Source: Treponema maltophilum ATCC 51939
GTDB lineage: Bacteria; Spirochaetota; Spirochaetia; Treponematales; Treponemataceae
Length of the DNA: 64,000 nucleotides
Direction: 5' to 3'
NCBI RefSeq assembly: GCF_000413055.1
Contig: NZ_KE332518.1
Location: forward strand, 1,303,583 to 1,367,582
Of this stretch, positions 9,729 through 17,170 are shown one piece after another. How positions within the stretch are numbered: position 1 is the first letter of the stretch; the number at the start of each line of letters is the position of its first letter. Below the pieces are notes generated by a model, which saw nothing but the letters and a program-made list of their open reading frames with translations, was not told the origin of the DNA and searched no databases. Made by a program: the position numbers and the translations under genes.

Positions 9729-10465
9729 CAGAACAATCTTTTTATGTTTCCGAACGGATAATAGCACACAATCGCTTTGCCGGTTATTCTCCGTTCGGAA
9801 ACGGGTCCCGCCAAGCGGGAATCGAAGGCCGAAACGCGGTTGTCGCACAGCACAAAGTATTCGCCCGCTTTAAGCACAAGCTCGTCCGTTTTGCCTTGGG
9901 CGCCCATCGAAGTATCCCACGCTTCGGGCAAAATATCGGTTTTAACGTTGTAGTCGGAAGATGAAAGTTCGAATTCGGTTAAAAAATGCGTGCTTCCGCG
10001 CTCTTTTATATACGCGATATAATCGTCCATATACAGCGTATCGCCCGGAAGCCCGATGAGGCGGAACAAGCCTTCTTCGGCACCCGATTCGCTGCGGTAA
10101 AAGGGACGGATGCGGCGGAAAGTCAGCATCGACACGATAAAACCGGCGGACTTTTGAAAAAAGTTTTTTTCGGACGGAAAAGCCGATGCGATGCGGACGA
10201 TTTCGCCCCGTTTTACGCTTTTTACGTTAAAAAAGTCGGGACGGCCCGTGCCGAGCGGGATTATAAATAAAGCCGAGTTTTTTTCGATGCCGGGCGCCAT
10301 GGAAGACGACGATACCGACACCGGACAAATAATAAAACGGAATAAAAGCTGCAAACCGATCAGCACCAGTATAAAAATGCACGCGATAAGAAAAATCTTT
10401 TGTTTCAGCACCTTACGGCGCGAAAAGGCAAAATCATACGACGTTACTTCCATAAAAGACAGCAT
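9728..10465 (-). CDS. Signal peptidase I-like S26 protein lacking the usual catalytic lysine
   Basis: A 245-residue S26-family protein with one N-terminal membrane segment (residues 22-47). The nucleophile box is VSSSSMAPG, with Ser immediately before Met as in LepB. Box E is present as CDNRVSAFDSRLAGPV, and the FRLIGLPGD segment matches KRxxGLPGD of LepB. At the position of the general-base Lys there is Phe, so the Ser/Lys dyad appears incomplete. A conserved paralogue with another base, or an inactive form, are both possible. Two start codons fit: ATG 10465, or ATG 10453 (MEVTSYDF). A possible TTGCTT-17-TATGAT promoter favours 10453. It is followed without gap by hemW. Confidence 0.82.
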   Translation of the reverse strand: MLSFMEVTSYDFAFSRRKVLKQKIFLIACIFILVLIGLQLLFRFIICPVSVSSSSMAPGIEKNSALFIIPLGTGRPDFFNVKSVKRGEIVRIASAFPSEKNFFQKSAGFIVSMLTFRRIRPFYRSESGAEEGLFRLIGLPGDTLYMDDYIAYIKERGSTHFLTEFELSSSDYNVKTDILPEAWDTSMGAQGKTDELVLKAGEYFVLCDNRVSAFDSRLAGPVSERRITGKAIVCYYPFGNIKRLF

Positions 10466-10468
10466 ATC

Positions 10469-10527
10469 ATATAGCGCTATATCTTATCAAGCAACGGCTT
10501 GTTTTTATCGTAATATCGTATTAGTAT
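10469..10527. promoter_or_regulatory. Divergent control region with 14-bp palindrome; leaderless promoter for the yoaK-like gene
   Basis: Between the divergent lepB-like and yoaK-like genes there is a perfect palindrome ATATAGCGCTATAT (10469-10482), a candidate operator. On the plus strand TTGTTT (10499-10504), 17 bases and TAGTAT (10522-10527) end 6 bases before the ATG at 10534 with no ribosome binding site. That mRNA should therefore be leaderless. A 5-bp hairpin CAAGC/GCTTG overlaps the -35 box. Confidence 0.5.
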
Positions 10528-10533
10528 CGTTGC

Positions 10534-11199
10534 ATGAAAACAAACAGTGTTTTTATTTTAATATGGATAGCCGCACTTACCTTTGTTTCGGGGCTTTTAA
10601 ACGGAACGGGCGTTTTAGCGTATGCAAGCGCTTTAAGCCATCATACGGGCAACCTCACCCGCGCGGCCGTCGAATTGTCGCGATTGAATATTCATTCCGC
10701 CTTGCATATATTGACCTTGCCCGCTTCGTTTTTTACGGGTGCCTTTATTTCGGGTTTGCTTTTTCATGAAAAAAACTTTGAATTTTCAAAACGCTACGGG
10801 ATCCTTCTGATGAGTTTTTCCCTCGTATTTATGTATCTCGGAGTCTTTAATACCGCCGCCATGCCGAGTACCCTTTTTATATGCCTTGTTTTGGGAATAC
10901 AAAACGGTATGTTTATTTTCTACAAGGGAATTTTAATCCGTACCGCCCACTTTACCGGTTATTTGACGGACGCGGCCCTGTGTTTGGGAAGCGTATTTCG
11001 CGGCAAAGCGGAAGGCGACAAAAAGAAAAGCGATTTAAAAAAGAGTTTATTTTATCTTTTAAGCATCTTATGTTTTACGGCCGGAGGTATGTGTTCGGTT
11101 TTTATAAACGTACCCGGCGTTTTTTTTACCGCCGCCGTTTTATACTTTATCTGCGGCCTGTGTTATTTTATACTGCGAAAATTACGGCAGAGGAATTAA
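10534..11199 (+). CDS. YoaK/DUF1275-family membrane protein
   Basis: A 221-residue integral membrane protein of the YoaK (DUF1275) family, with about six membrane segments. Family landmarks are ASALSHHTGNLTRAAVELSR near residue 38, LGIQNGMFIFYKGI near 125, and IRTAHFTGYLTDAALCLG near 140. The histidines and the TGN/TG turns are the conserved polar residues. The family is widespread, but its transport or other activity is not established, so no function is claimed. It is predicted to be translated from a leaderless mRNA. It is followed by glgC on the same strand after about 130 bases, but glgC has its own promoter. Confidence 0.88.
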   Translation: MKTNSVFILIWIAALTFVSGLLNGTGVLAYASALSHHTGNLTRAAVELSRLNIHSALHILTLPASFFTGAFISGLLFHEKNFEFSKRYGILLMSFSLVFMYLGVFNTAAMPSTLFICLVLGIQNGMFIFYKGILIRTAHFTGYLTDAALCLGSVFRGKAEGDKKKSDLKKSLFYLLSILCFTAGGMCSVFINVPGVFFTAAVLYFICGLCYFILRKLRQRN

Positions 11200-11254
11200 A
11201 GCAGTACTTACGGATATTTCGGTTTTGTAATGAGCGTTTATAAAAAAAAAGAAT

Positions 11255-11283
11255 TTGTATTTTTTTTGAACTGATTGTATAAT
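11255..11283 (+). promoter_or_regulatory. glgC promoter
   Basis: TTGTAT (11255-11260), 17 bases, and TATAAT (11278-11283) preceded by TGAT. The -10 box overlaps the in-frame ATG at 11282. Transcription therefore starts downstream of that codon, which rules it out and supports the GTG start at 11327. Confidence 0.65.
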
Positions 11284-11326
11284 GAAACCAGTACAAATAG
11301 TGTGCCCTGCGGGCAAGGAGTTTAGA

Positions 11327-12598
11327 GTGCCTAAAGTATTATCAATTATTCTCGGCGGCGGAAAAGGAAGCAGATTGTATCCGCTTACAAAAGAACGTTC
11401 AAAGCCGGCCGTTCCCTTCGGAGGCAATCACCGGATTGTCGATATTCCGATTTCAAACTGCATCAATTCGAATTTTAAACAAATATATTTGCTTACCCAA
11501 TTCAATTCGGCTTCGCTTCATATGCATATTACGGCGGCCTACAACTTCGACCGCTTTTCGCAAGGCTTTGTCGAAATTCTTGCCGCGGAACAAACGCTCG
11601 AACATTCCGGCTGGTACGAAGGAACCGCCGACGCGGTGCGCAAAAACTTTGTCCATTTTAAAACGCGCAAGCCCACCCACTACATCATTCTTTCCGGCGA
11701 TCAATTATATCAAATGGATTTGAACGCGTATCTGCAATATCATTTGGAAAACAAGGCGGAAATAACGATTGCGACGACCGCCGTAAACCGCGCCGACGCT
11801 TCGGGCTTCGGCATTATGAAAATAAACAAAGACCGCAACATAACCGAATTTATGGAAAAACCCGCCCCCGACGCGGACATAAGCGATTGGATAATTCCCG
11901 ATGAAAGCAGAACGCCGGGCGCCGTACAGGGCAAAGATTATCTTGCCTCGATGGGAATCTATATTTTCAATGCCGATGTGCTCGAAAAATCATTGGACAA
12001 CGACTATACCGATTTCGGCCGCGAAGTGATTCCCGAAGCTTTAAAACGGTACAAAGTGTTTTCATATATTTACGACGGCTATTGGGAAGATATCGGTACG
12101 ATCCGCAGTTTTTACGATGCGACGCTCGACCTTGCGGCGGTTACGCCGCGGTTCAACTTTTACGATGAAAACAATCCCATTTTTACCGAACCGCGCAACC
12201 TCCCCCCGTCAAAAGCGAATTACGCCCATATGACCCGCTGTATTGCAAGCGAAGGCTGCGTTATAACCGAAGCGTCCATTATAGATTCGGTTATCGGGAT
12301 TCGCAGCATTATCGAGCGGAATTCGACTTTGGAAGGCGTCGTGTGCATGGGCGCGGACTTTTACGAAACGGTTTCTCAAAAGCAGGAAAACCGCGCAAAA
12401 GGCATCCCCGACATAGGAATCGGCTGCAATACGCACATAAAACGGGCGATTATCGATAAAAACGCGCGTATCGGCGATAACTGCAGCATCGGCTGCCGGG
12501 GCCCCGTCGCGGACGGCGAAACGCCTCAGTATTTGGTGTCGGACGGCATTATTGTCATAAAGAAAAACGCCGTCATCCCCGACAACACCGTTATATAA
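11327..12598 (+). CDS. glgC: Glucose-1-phosphate adenylyltransferase
   Basis: A 423-residue ADP-glucose pyrophosphorylase, the first committed enzyme of bacterial glycogen synthesis (glucose-1-P + ATP to ADP-glucose + PPi). The pyrophosphorylase loop ILGGGKGSRLYPLTKERSKP is near the N-terminus, followed by VPFGGNHRIVDIPISNC. The glucose-phosphate region has YEGTADAVRKNFVHF, ILSGDQLYQMD and EFMEKP. The C-terminal left-handed beta-helix carries SIIDSVIGIRSIIE and NARIGDNCSIG. The GTG start has GGCAAGGAG seven bases upstream; the in-frame ATG at 11282 sits on the -10 box. No other glycogen gene lies in the window. Confidence 0.96.
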   Translation: MPKVLSIILGGGKGSRLYPLTKERSKPAVPFGGNHRIVDIPISNCINSNFKQIYLLTQFNSASLHMHITAAYNFDRFSQGFVEILAAEQTLEHSGWYEGTADAVRKNFVHFKTRKPTHYIILSGDQLYQMDLNAYLQYHLENKAEITIATTAVNRADASGFGIMKINKDRNITEFMEKPAPDADISDWIIPDESRTPGAVQGKDYLASMGIYIFNADVLEKSLDNDYTDFGREVIPEALKRYKVFSYIYDGYWEDIGTIRSFYDATLDLAAVTPRFNFYDENNPIFTEPRNLPPSKANYAHMTRCIASEGCVITEASIIDSVIGIRSIIERNSTLEGVVCMGADFYETVSQKQENRAKGIPDIGIGCNTHIKRAIIDKNARIGDNCSIGCRGPVADGETPQYLVSDGIIVIKKNAVIPDNTVI

Positions 12599-12600
12599 AA

Positions 12601-12998
12601 CAGGTTATTAGGCTGAAACGGCAAGGTTTTGACGTTATTCAGAATGTACAGTCATAGGATAAGGCACGACCGCGAGGCGAGTAAGAATTATACGTCCTGT
12701 ACAATTCTTACTCCGAGTTTATACGCCGCATAAACTCGCATATTTAAAGCTTCTCCGACATCCATGTCGGCACAATTCTTCCGAGACGAGATATGCGGTG
12801 CTTTGGTTCCGGCAGAACACCGGACAAGTTGTATGTGTGCGAGTTTTAGGCTTGTGCCTAAAACCCGAGTTCAAAACCGTACAGGAGGTACGGTTTTGAA
12901 ACGTGATTTTACCCTAAAAGCTCAACCACGACGCATGCGGGCGCGCCTTAACGTATAAGCGTTCTTTCGTATTTATAAACTTGCTTTTCAGACTTATT
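12601..12998. repeat. 400-base non-coding stretch built of consecutive hairpins
   Basis: No gene is supported here. The stretch is a chain of inverted repeats: GAGTAAGAATT/AATTCTTACTC (12679-12689, 12703-12713), CGAGTTTAT/ATAAACTCG (12714-12722, 12730-12738), CCGACAT/ATGTCGG (12755-12761, 12764-12770), TTTTAGGC/GCCTAAAA (12844-12851, 12856-12863), and a 13-bp perfect stem TTCAAAACCGTAC/GTACGGTTTTGAA (12870-12900) with loop AGGAG. Three of these contain the core ACA-(N)GGA-(N)GT on one strand. The stretch lies between convergent glgC and the SPOR gene, so terminators are probably included. Whether it is transcribed as a small RNA is unknown. Confidence 0.7.
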
Positions 12999-14555
12999 TC
13001 AGCGTATTTCGCGCAAAAAGGCGTCTTTAAAGCCCCACGCAACAAAGCGCTTTAACACAACCGGATACTCGTCTTTATTGAGCGGGCCTATAAGCACTTG
13101 GTATGCGCCGCCGATTTTTTCCGAAGAAGCAAGGCGGACCGGATATTTGTCGGCATATTTTTCGATAAAACCGGCAATGTTCGCAGGGTCTTTGTACGTC
13201 GCAAGCTGAATGCAATAGGTGCCTTTGCCGAATTCCCGCACGTTTTGAATAATGTAGCGCTCAAGATTTTCGTTCCGCGCCGCAAAAGCGTTTGAATCGA
13301 TTGCCTTTGTATGCGGCGTTTCCACAGGCACGGGCTCCGCAGACACTTCCTGAGGGACTTCCTGAACATGCGCAAAATAATCCGGCAGCGTTTCCGTATT
13401 GTCGGTATCGTTCGCAACGGCAGTTTCGACAATCGGTTCGTCGAATACGCTTTCGGTATTCTCGGGCGGATTGTCCTCGGCGGCAATTAAAACATTCGGC
13501 TCGTTTACGGGTTCTTCGGCCTCGTGTGTAACTTCTTCGCTTTCAGCCGGCGCTTCATCGGCTGCGGCGATTTCCACGGGAGCTTCGTCGGGCTCGGGTA
13601 AAACTTCTTCCGCCTCGGCGATTTCCGCAGGAACTTCCTCGGCAGGCACATCCTCCGTTTCGGCCGGTTGGGCTTCGACAAGCGCCGATTTTTCGCTTTT
13701 GTCTTCGATGTCGGCAGGAATTTCAGGCTCGGCGCTTTCTTCTTCGGCAGCGGGAGCAGCGGCAACTTCTACGATATCCTCCGTAACTTCTTCGCTTTCA
13801 GCCGGCACTTCATCAGCCGCGGCGATTTCCGCAGGAACTTCCTCGGCAGGTGCTTCTTCCGCCTCGGCCGGTTGAACTTCGGCAAGCGCCGTTTCTTCGT
13901 TTTTGTCTTCGATGTCGGCAGGAATTTCAGTCTCGGCGCTTTCTTCTTCGGCAGCGGGGGCGGCGGCAACTTCCGCGGGAGCTTCGTCCGGCTCGGGCAA
14001 AACTTCATCCGATTCGGCAATCTGGGGCTGTTCAACTTCTTCACTGCCTTGTTCGGCAAAGGGCGTAAAAACGCCCGTATCTTCCGTTTCGGCAGCTTGA
14101 GCTTCGGCAACTGCAACCGGCAGCTCCGGCTGAGCGTCTTCGATTGCGCCGACCGCTTCCACCGCGGGTTCTTCGTTCAAGGGCAGCGCGTCATAGGCTT
14201 TGGATAAAACGGAAAGCTCCATATCGCCGCCGTTTTTCGTAACCTGAACGATACTGTTCGAGCCGCGTTCGATAAAGAGCAGCTTTGCCGCTTCGGGCGA
14301 CAAAACGACCGCAATACCGTCGGATGCGCTGAAGCTTGCAAAAACCAAAGCCTCGATGCTTACCTTTGCGGCGGGATTCGTAATCAACACCGTATCGCCG
14401 GGCAAAAACGCGGCTGATTTTACGTACAAACCGGGCGGCAATTCTCCCTGCGGCGCGACCACCGCCCTGCCGTCAAGCGAGGGCTTGGAAGCGGAAACAA
14501 AAAGCAAAAAAAACAAAACCGAAGCGGCTATTTTCGTAATCGTCTTTTGTATCAT
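12999..14555 (-). CDS. Secreted SPOR-domain protein with RlpA-like N-terminal region and acidic repeat linker
   Basis: A 518-residue protein with three parts. Residues 1-22 are a signal or anchor segment. Residues 30-95 (GLYVKSAAFLPGDTVLITNP and LSPEAAKLL) resemble the double-psi barrel of RlpA-type proteins. Residues 120-420 are a long Glu/Pro/Ala-rich linker, with a 68-residue unit at 195-262 repeated from 263. Residues 443-518 are a C-terminal SPOR domain (GTYCIQLATYKDPANIAGF, YQVLIGPLNKDE). SPOR domains bind denuded peptidoglycan glycan strands at septa, so a periplasmic cell-wall role is likely. The RlpA-like part lacks an obvious catalytic Asp context, so lytic activity is doubtful. GAGAGG precedes the ATG. 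A small secreted protein is encoded just upstream, 9 bases away. Confidence 0.82.
   Translation of the reverse strand: MIQKTITKIAASVLFFLLFVSASKPSLDGRAVVAPQGELPPGLYVKSAAFLPGDTVLITNPAAKVSIEALVFASFSASDGIAVVLSPEAAKLLFIERGSNSIVQVTKNGGDMELSVLSKAYDALPLNEEPAVEAVGAIEDAQPELPVAVAEAQAAETEDTGVFTPFAEQGSEEVEQPQIAESDEVLPEPDEAPAEVAAAPAAEEESAETEIPADIEDKNEETALAEVQPAEAEEAPAEEVPAEIAAADEVPAESEEVTEDIVEVAAAPAAEEESAEPEIPADIEDKSEKSALVEAQPAETEDVPAEEVPAEIAEAEEVLPEPDEAPVEIAAADEAPAESEEVTHEAEEPVNEPNVLIAAEDNPPENTESVFDEPIVETAVANDTDNTETLPDYFAHVQEVPQEVSAEPVPVETPHTKAIDSNAFAARNENLERYIIQNVREFGKGTYCIQLATYKDPANIAGFIEKYADKYPVRLASSEKIGGAYQVLIGPLNKDEYPVVLKRFVAWGFKDAFLREIR
13527..13973 (-). repeat. Tandem in-frame repeat in the acidic linker of the SPOR protein
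   Basis: A 204-bp unit (residues 195-262, starting EVAAAPAAEEESAE) is followed directly by a second copy from residue 263. The second copy carries an internal insertion containing EVLPEPDEAP, itself a duplicate of residues 184-193. Both copies share AEEVPAEIA and APAESEEVT blocks. Such repeats change copy number easily and are likely to differ between strains. Confidence 0.75.
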
Positions 14556-14564
14556 ATGAACCTC

Positions 14565-15080
14565 TCAGCGTGCCGTCCGCAGCGCTTTTACAATGGATGA
14601 ACCGAGTTCCGAAGCGACACGCTTTACCGCGCGCAGGTCGGTTTCGCCTTCGTACTTATCTTCAAGCATCTGCATTTTTTCCGCTATGCACGCGTTATTT
14701 TTTATGCGCACGATGCGCCATTCTATGCTTTGTATGTCGGAGAAAACGATTTTTGACGGATTTTCGGGAACGGAATCGGTATACCGAACCGTAATTTGCA
14801 CCATAAAATCGAAAAATCCTTCGGCGCTGTTTTGCAGCGCTTTGGAGGCCGCTTCGTCAAAATCGGAGCCGGTTTTTGCGGCTGCAACGCTCGAAACGAT
14901 ATATCCCCTGTCGAATAAGGTGTCGAGTACGCCGTTTTCGATTTCAACGGTTGCCGCGCGCAGCGATTCGGTTCCGCCGTCTTTTTGGCACATAAAAACG
15001 CTCACCGAAGATGCGAACGAAAAGGATGATGCAGTCAATAAAAAAATCATGCAAATAAAAAAACGCGTTCCCGCTCTCAC
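14565..15080 (-). CDS. Small secreted protein of unknown function
   Basis: A 171-residue protein with a clear signal peptide (RFFICMIFLLTASSFSFASS) and no further membrane segment, so it is probably periplasmic. I do not recognise a named family. The body alternates short beta-like stretches (VQITVRYTDSV, SIEWRIVRIKNN) with helices and ends in VASELGSSIVKALRTAR. That layout resembles small proteins of the LPP20/TolB-N kind, but the resemblance is too weak to use. The start is GTG with AAGGGG six bases upstream. It is the first gene of a two-gene unit with the SPOR protein (9-base gap), so a cell-envelope role is the best guess from context. Confidence 0.7.
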   Translation of the reverse strand: MRAGTRFFICMIFLLTASSFSFASSVSVFMCQKDGGTESLRAATVEIENGVLDTLFDRGYIVSSVAAAKTGSDFDEAASKALQNSAEGFFDFMVQITVRYTDSVPENPSKIVFSDIQSIEWRIVRIKNNACIAEKMQMLEDKYEGETDLRAVKRVASELGSSIVKALRTAR

Positions 15081-15140
15081 ATTATTCCCCTTATTTTATT
15101 GTCGGTTTTTTTTAGGCCGGGATTAGCAAAAAAAGTGCGA

Positions 15141-15169
15141 TTGAAGAAAGAGAACTTTTGTAGTATCAT
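15141..15169 (+). promoter_or_regulatory. Promoter of the nusG-like operon (predicted leaderless)
   Basis: TTGAAG (15141-15146), 17 bases and TATCAT (15164-15169) end 8 bases before the ATG at 15178. No Shine-Dalgarno sequence is present. Confidence 0.55.
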
Positions 15170-15177
15170 AACGGCGT

Positions 15178-15714
15178 ATGAAATATTTTGCGGTGCAAGT
15201 GCGGACTTTAAAAGAAGATGCTTACATACAAAGGCTGAACGATTATTTGAGCTTCCGCGCCGACAAACAGGACTTTATGTTTCCCAAACGAAGATTGAGT
15301 ATACGGCGCATGGGAAAAACGACGGACGAAATACGCCCGATTTTTCCCGGTTATATTTTCGTCGCCGCCGAAACAATCGATCCGGAACTTTTTGCCGTTA
15401 TGCGCAGTACGCGCGATTTTACGCGGTTTTTAAAAAATAATAAAGAAATTACGCCGATAACGGGACACGATTTGTCGGTTTTGCAGCATTTTTTAAGTTT
15501 CGGCGCCGTAGCCGATACGTCCGTCGTAAGCTTCGATAAAGACGACCGCATTGTCGTTAAATCCGGCCCGATGCAGGGTTTGGAAGGTTTTATCGTAAAA
15601 GTGGACAAGCGTAAGCGCCGGGCGAAAATATCGCTCGATTTTGCAAAAGAAACTTTTTTGATCGATCTTGCCTTTGATGTTTTGGAGGAAAACCCGAATG
15701 AATTACAGCGGTAA
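15178..15714 (+). CDS. NusG-family specialised antitermination factor (NusG paralogue)
   Basis: A 178-residue NusG-type protein. The N-terminal NGN domain begins MKYFAVQVRTLKED and contains RPIFPGYIFVAAE and MRSTRDFTRFLKNN. The C-terminal KOW domain carries VVKSGPMQGLEGFIVKVDKRKRRAKISL. It departs from housekeeping NusG: it is not next to secE or rplK, and it heads an operon with sugar-nucleotide genes. This is the arrangement of specialised paralogues (RfaH, LoaP, UpxY, TaA type) that load on RNA polymerase to read through long polysaccharide operons. Here it is inferred to act on its own operon. The next gene starts 17 bases before this stop. The promoter gives a leaderless mRNA. Confidence 0.85.
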   Translation: MKYFAVQVRTLKEDAYIQRLNDYLSFRADKQDFMFPKRRLSIRRMGKTTDEIRPIFPGYIFVAAETIDPELFAVMRSTRDFTRFLKNNKEITPITGHDLSVLQHFLSFGAVADTSVVSFDKDDRIVVKSGPMQGLEGFIVKVDKRKRRAKISLDFAKETFLIDLAFDVLEENPNELQR

Positions 15715-17170
15715 ATATATCTACATCATCGGCGCAGGTTTTGCCGGACAAATGATCGCCGCGGAAATCAACCGAAAAAAAATCTTCGGGAAAATCGCCG
15801 CCTTTATAGACGACGATCCGGACCTCATCGGAAAAACCGTCGACAACATTCCCGTACTCGGCCCCATCGACCAATTCATTTCGTTTTTGCGGCATACCGA
15901 CCGCGACGAAGCTATTATTGCGATGCCGTCGGCTTCAAAAGAGCGCATAAAAAAAGTATACGAAACGCTTACCAAAGCCGGCTTCAGCCGCATTAAAATA
16001 CTTCCGGCTTTGTCGCAAATTATCGACGGAAGCGCCCACTTGGTTCAAGCGCGTGAAATAGACCCGCTCGACGTTTTGGGACGCACGCCCGTTACCGTTT
16101 CGCTCAAAGAAAGCTTGGCGTACCTGCGCGGCAAGCGCGTCCTCATAACGGGAGCCGGCGGCTCAATCGGCTCGGAACTTGCGCGCCAACTGCTTTCCGG
16201 CGGCGCACAGCGTCTGTATCTTTTCGGGCACGGTGAAAATTCGATTTACCAAATCGACAAAGAATTGCATATTTTGCAAAAAGAAGGAATCGGCGAAAAA
16301 GCCGTTGTTGTTCCTGTTATAGGCGATTTGAAAAACCGCGAATACATGCGCTATATTCTTTCAAAATTACAGGCATCCGTTATTTTTCACTGCGCGGCGT
16401 ATAAACACGTGCCGCTTATGGAAGAAAATCCGGTCGCCGTTATGGAAAACAACGTGTTCGGTACCAAAAACCTTTTGGATGCGGCGGCCGAAAACGGCGT
16501 CGAACGCTTTGTGCTCATATCGACCGACAAGGCCGTAGAGCCGGTTTCCGTATACGGCGTATCGAAAATGCTGTGTGAAAAACTGGTGCTCGAAACCGCC
16601 CGAAACATACAGATTCCGGGCGCCTATATGTTCGTCCGCTTCGGCAACGTGCTCGGCTCGCGCGGCTCCATTTTGCCCCTGTTCGCCGAACAGCTGAAAA
16701 CGGGCGGCCCGCTTACCGTAACCGATCCGAACATGAAGCGTTTTTTTATGACGATCCCCGAAGCCTGTTCCCTTGTTTTAAAAACGGGCGGTGTCGGCAT
16801 AAACGCGGCTTCCTACCTTTTGGATATGGGAGATCCGATAAAAATAGAAGACATAGCGCGCCAGTTTATCCGTTTTTCGGGCTTGGAGCCGGAAACCGAT
16901 GTCGCCATCCGCTATATCGGTTTACGTCCCGGCGAGCGACTCGAAGAGCCGCTGTGGACAAAAGAAGAAAATCCCGAGCCGACGGAACATCCGAAAATTC
17001 TTAAATTAAACTGTTCACAAGGCTCTTTTCCCTTAGACAAGTTATTAAAAAAGCTGTATCCTATATGCGTAGAAGGACCGAAAGACGTTTATCGCAGCCG
17101 CAGTAAACTTTTGGAAATTCTGACTGAAGCGATTCCCTCTTTTAAGGATGCGTACCATGATAAACTCTGA
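15698..17170 (+). CDS. UDP-sugar 4,6-dehydratase of the CapD/PglF/FlaA1 type, without membrane anchor
   Basis: A 490-residue long SDR protein. The start is ATG 15698 (MNYSGKYIYIIG) with GGAGG eight bases upstream. Residues 1-130 form a Rossmann-like nucleotide-binding domain (YIIGAGFAGQMIAAE), as in CapD/PglF proteins but lacking the four membrane helices usually in front. The SDR domain starts at VLITGAGGSIGSELARQL near residue 141. The active-site segment is LISTDKAVEPVSVYGVSK, so Tyr is kept where PglF-type 4,6-dehydratases often have Met. NVLGSRGSILPLF and LRPGERLEEPL complete the family pattern. It probably converts UDP-GlcNAc or a related sugar to a 4-keto-6-deoxy form, which the following aminotransferase would aminate. 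It overlaps the gene on each side. Confidence 0.88.
   Translation: MNYSGKYIYIIGAGFAGQMIAAEINRKKIFGKIAAFIDDDPDLIGKTVDNIPVLGPIDQFISFLRHTDRDEAIIAMPSASKERIKKVYETLTKAGFSRIKILPALSQIIDGSAHLVQAREIDPLDVLGRTPVTVSLKESLAYLRGKRVLITGAGGSIGSELARQLLSGGAQRLYLFGHGENSIYQIDKELHILQKEGIGEKAVVVPVIGDLKNREYMRYILSKLQASVIFHCAAYKHVPLMEENPVAVMENNVFGTKNLLDAAAENGVERFVLISTDKAVEPVSVYGVSKMLCEKLVLETARNIQIPGAYMFVRFGNVLGSRGSILPLFAEQLKTGGPLTVTDPNMKRFFMTIPEACSLVLKTGGVGINAASYLLDMGDPIKIEDIARQFIRFSGLEPETDVAIRYIGLRPGERLEEPLWTKEENPEPTEHPKILKLNCSQGSFPLDKLLKKLYPICVEGPKDVYRSRSKLLEILTEAIPSFKDAYHDKL

Noticed and set aside
10489-10508. Hairpin CAAGC/GCTTG plus T-run before the yoaK-like gene as a terminator
   Set aside because: No plus-strand transcript enters from upstream, the stem is only 5 bp, and it overlaps the -35 box of the predicted promoter.
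11282-11326. ATG 11282 as glgC start
   Set aside because: It overlaps the TATAAT -10 box; the GTG at 11327 has AAGGAG at proper spacing and starts at the conserved VLSIILGGG.
12764-12958. 64-codon frame in the hairpin-rich stretch
   Set aside because: It runs through several inverted repeats, has no ribosome binding site and gives an unlikely protein.
12601-12998. CsrB-like sponge RNA
   Set aside because: The GGA loops are divided between both strands and are too few; it is kept only as an open question in the findings.
13399-13875. Long plus-strand reading frames opposite the SPOR gene (Ser/Ala-rich product)
   Set aside because: They are the antisense of the Glu/Pro/Ala repeats; low-complexity coding on one strand opens the others. 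There is no ribosome binding site and no family resemblance.
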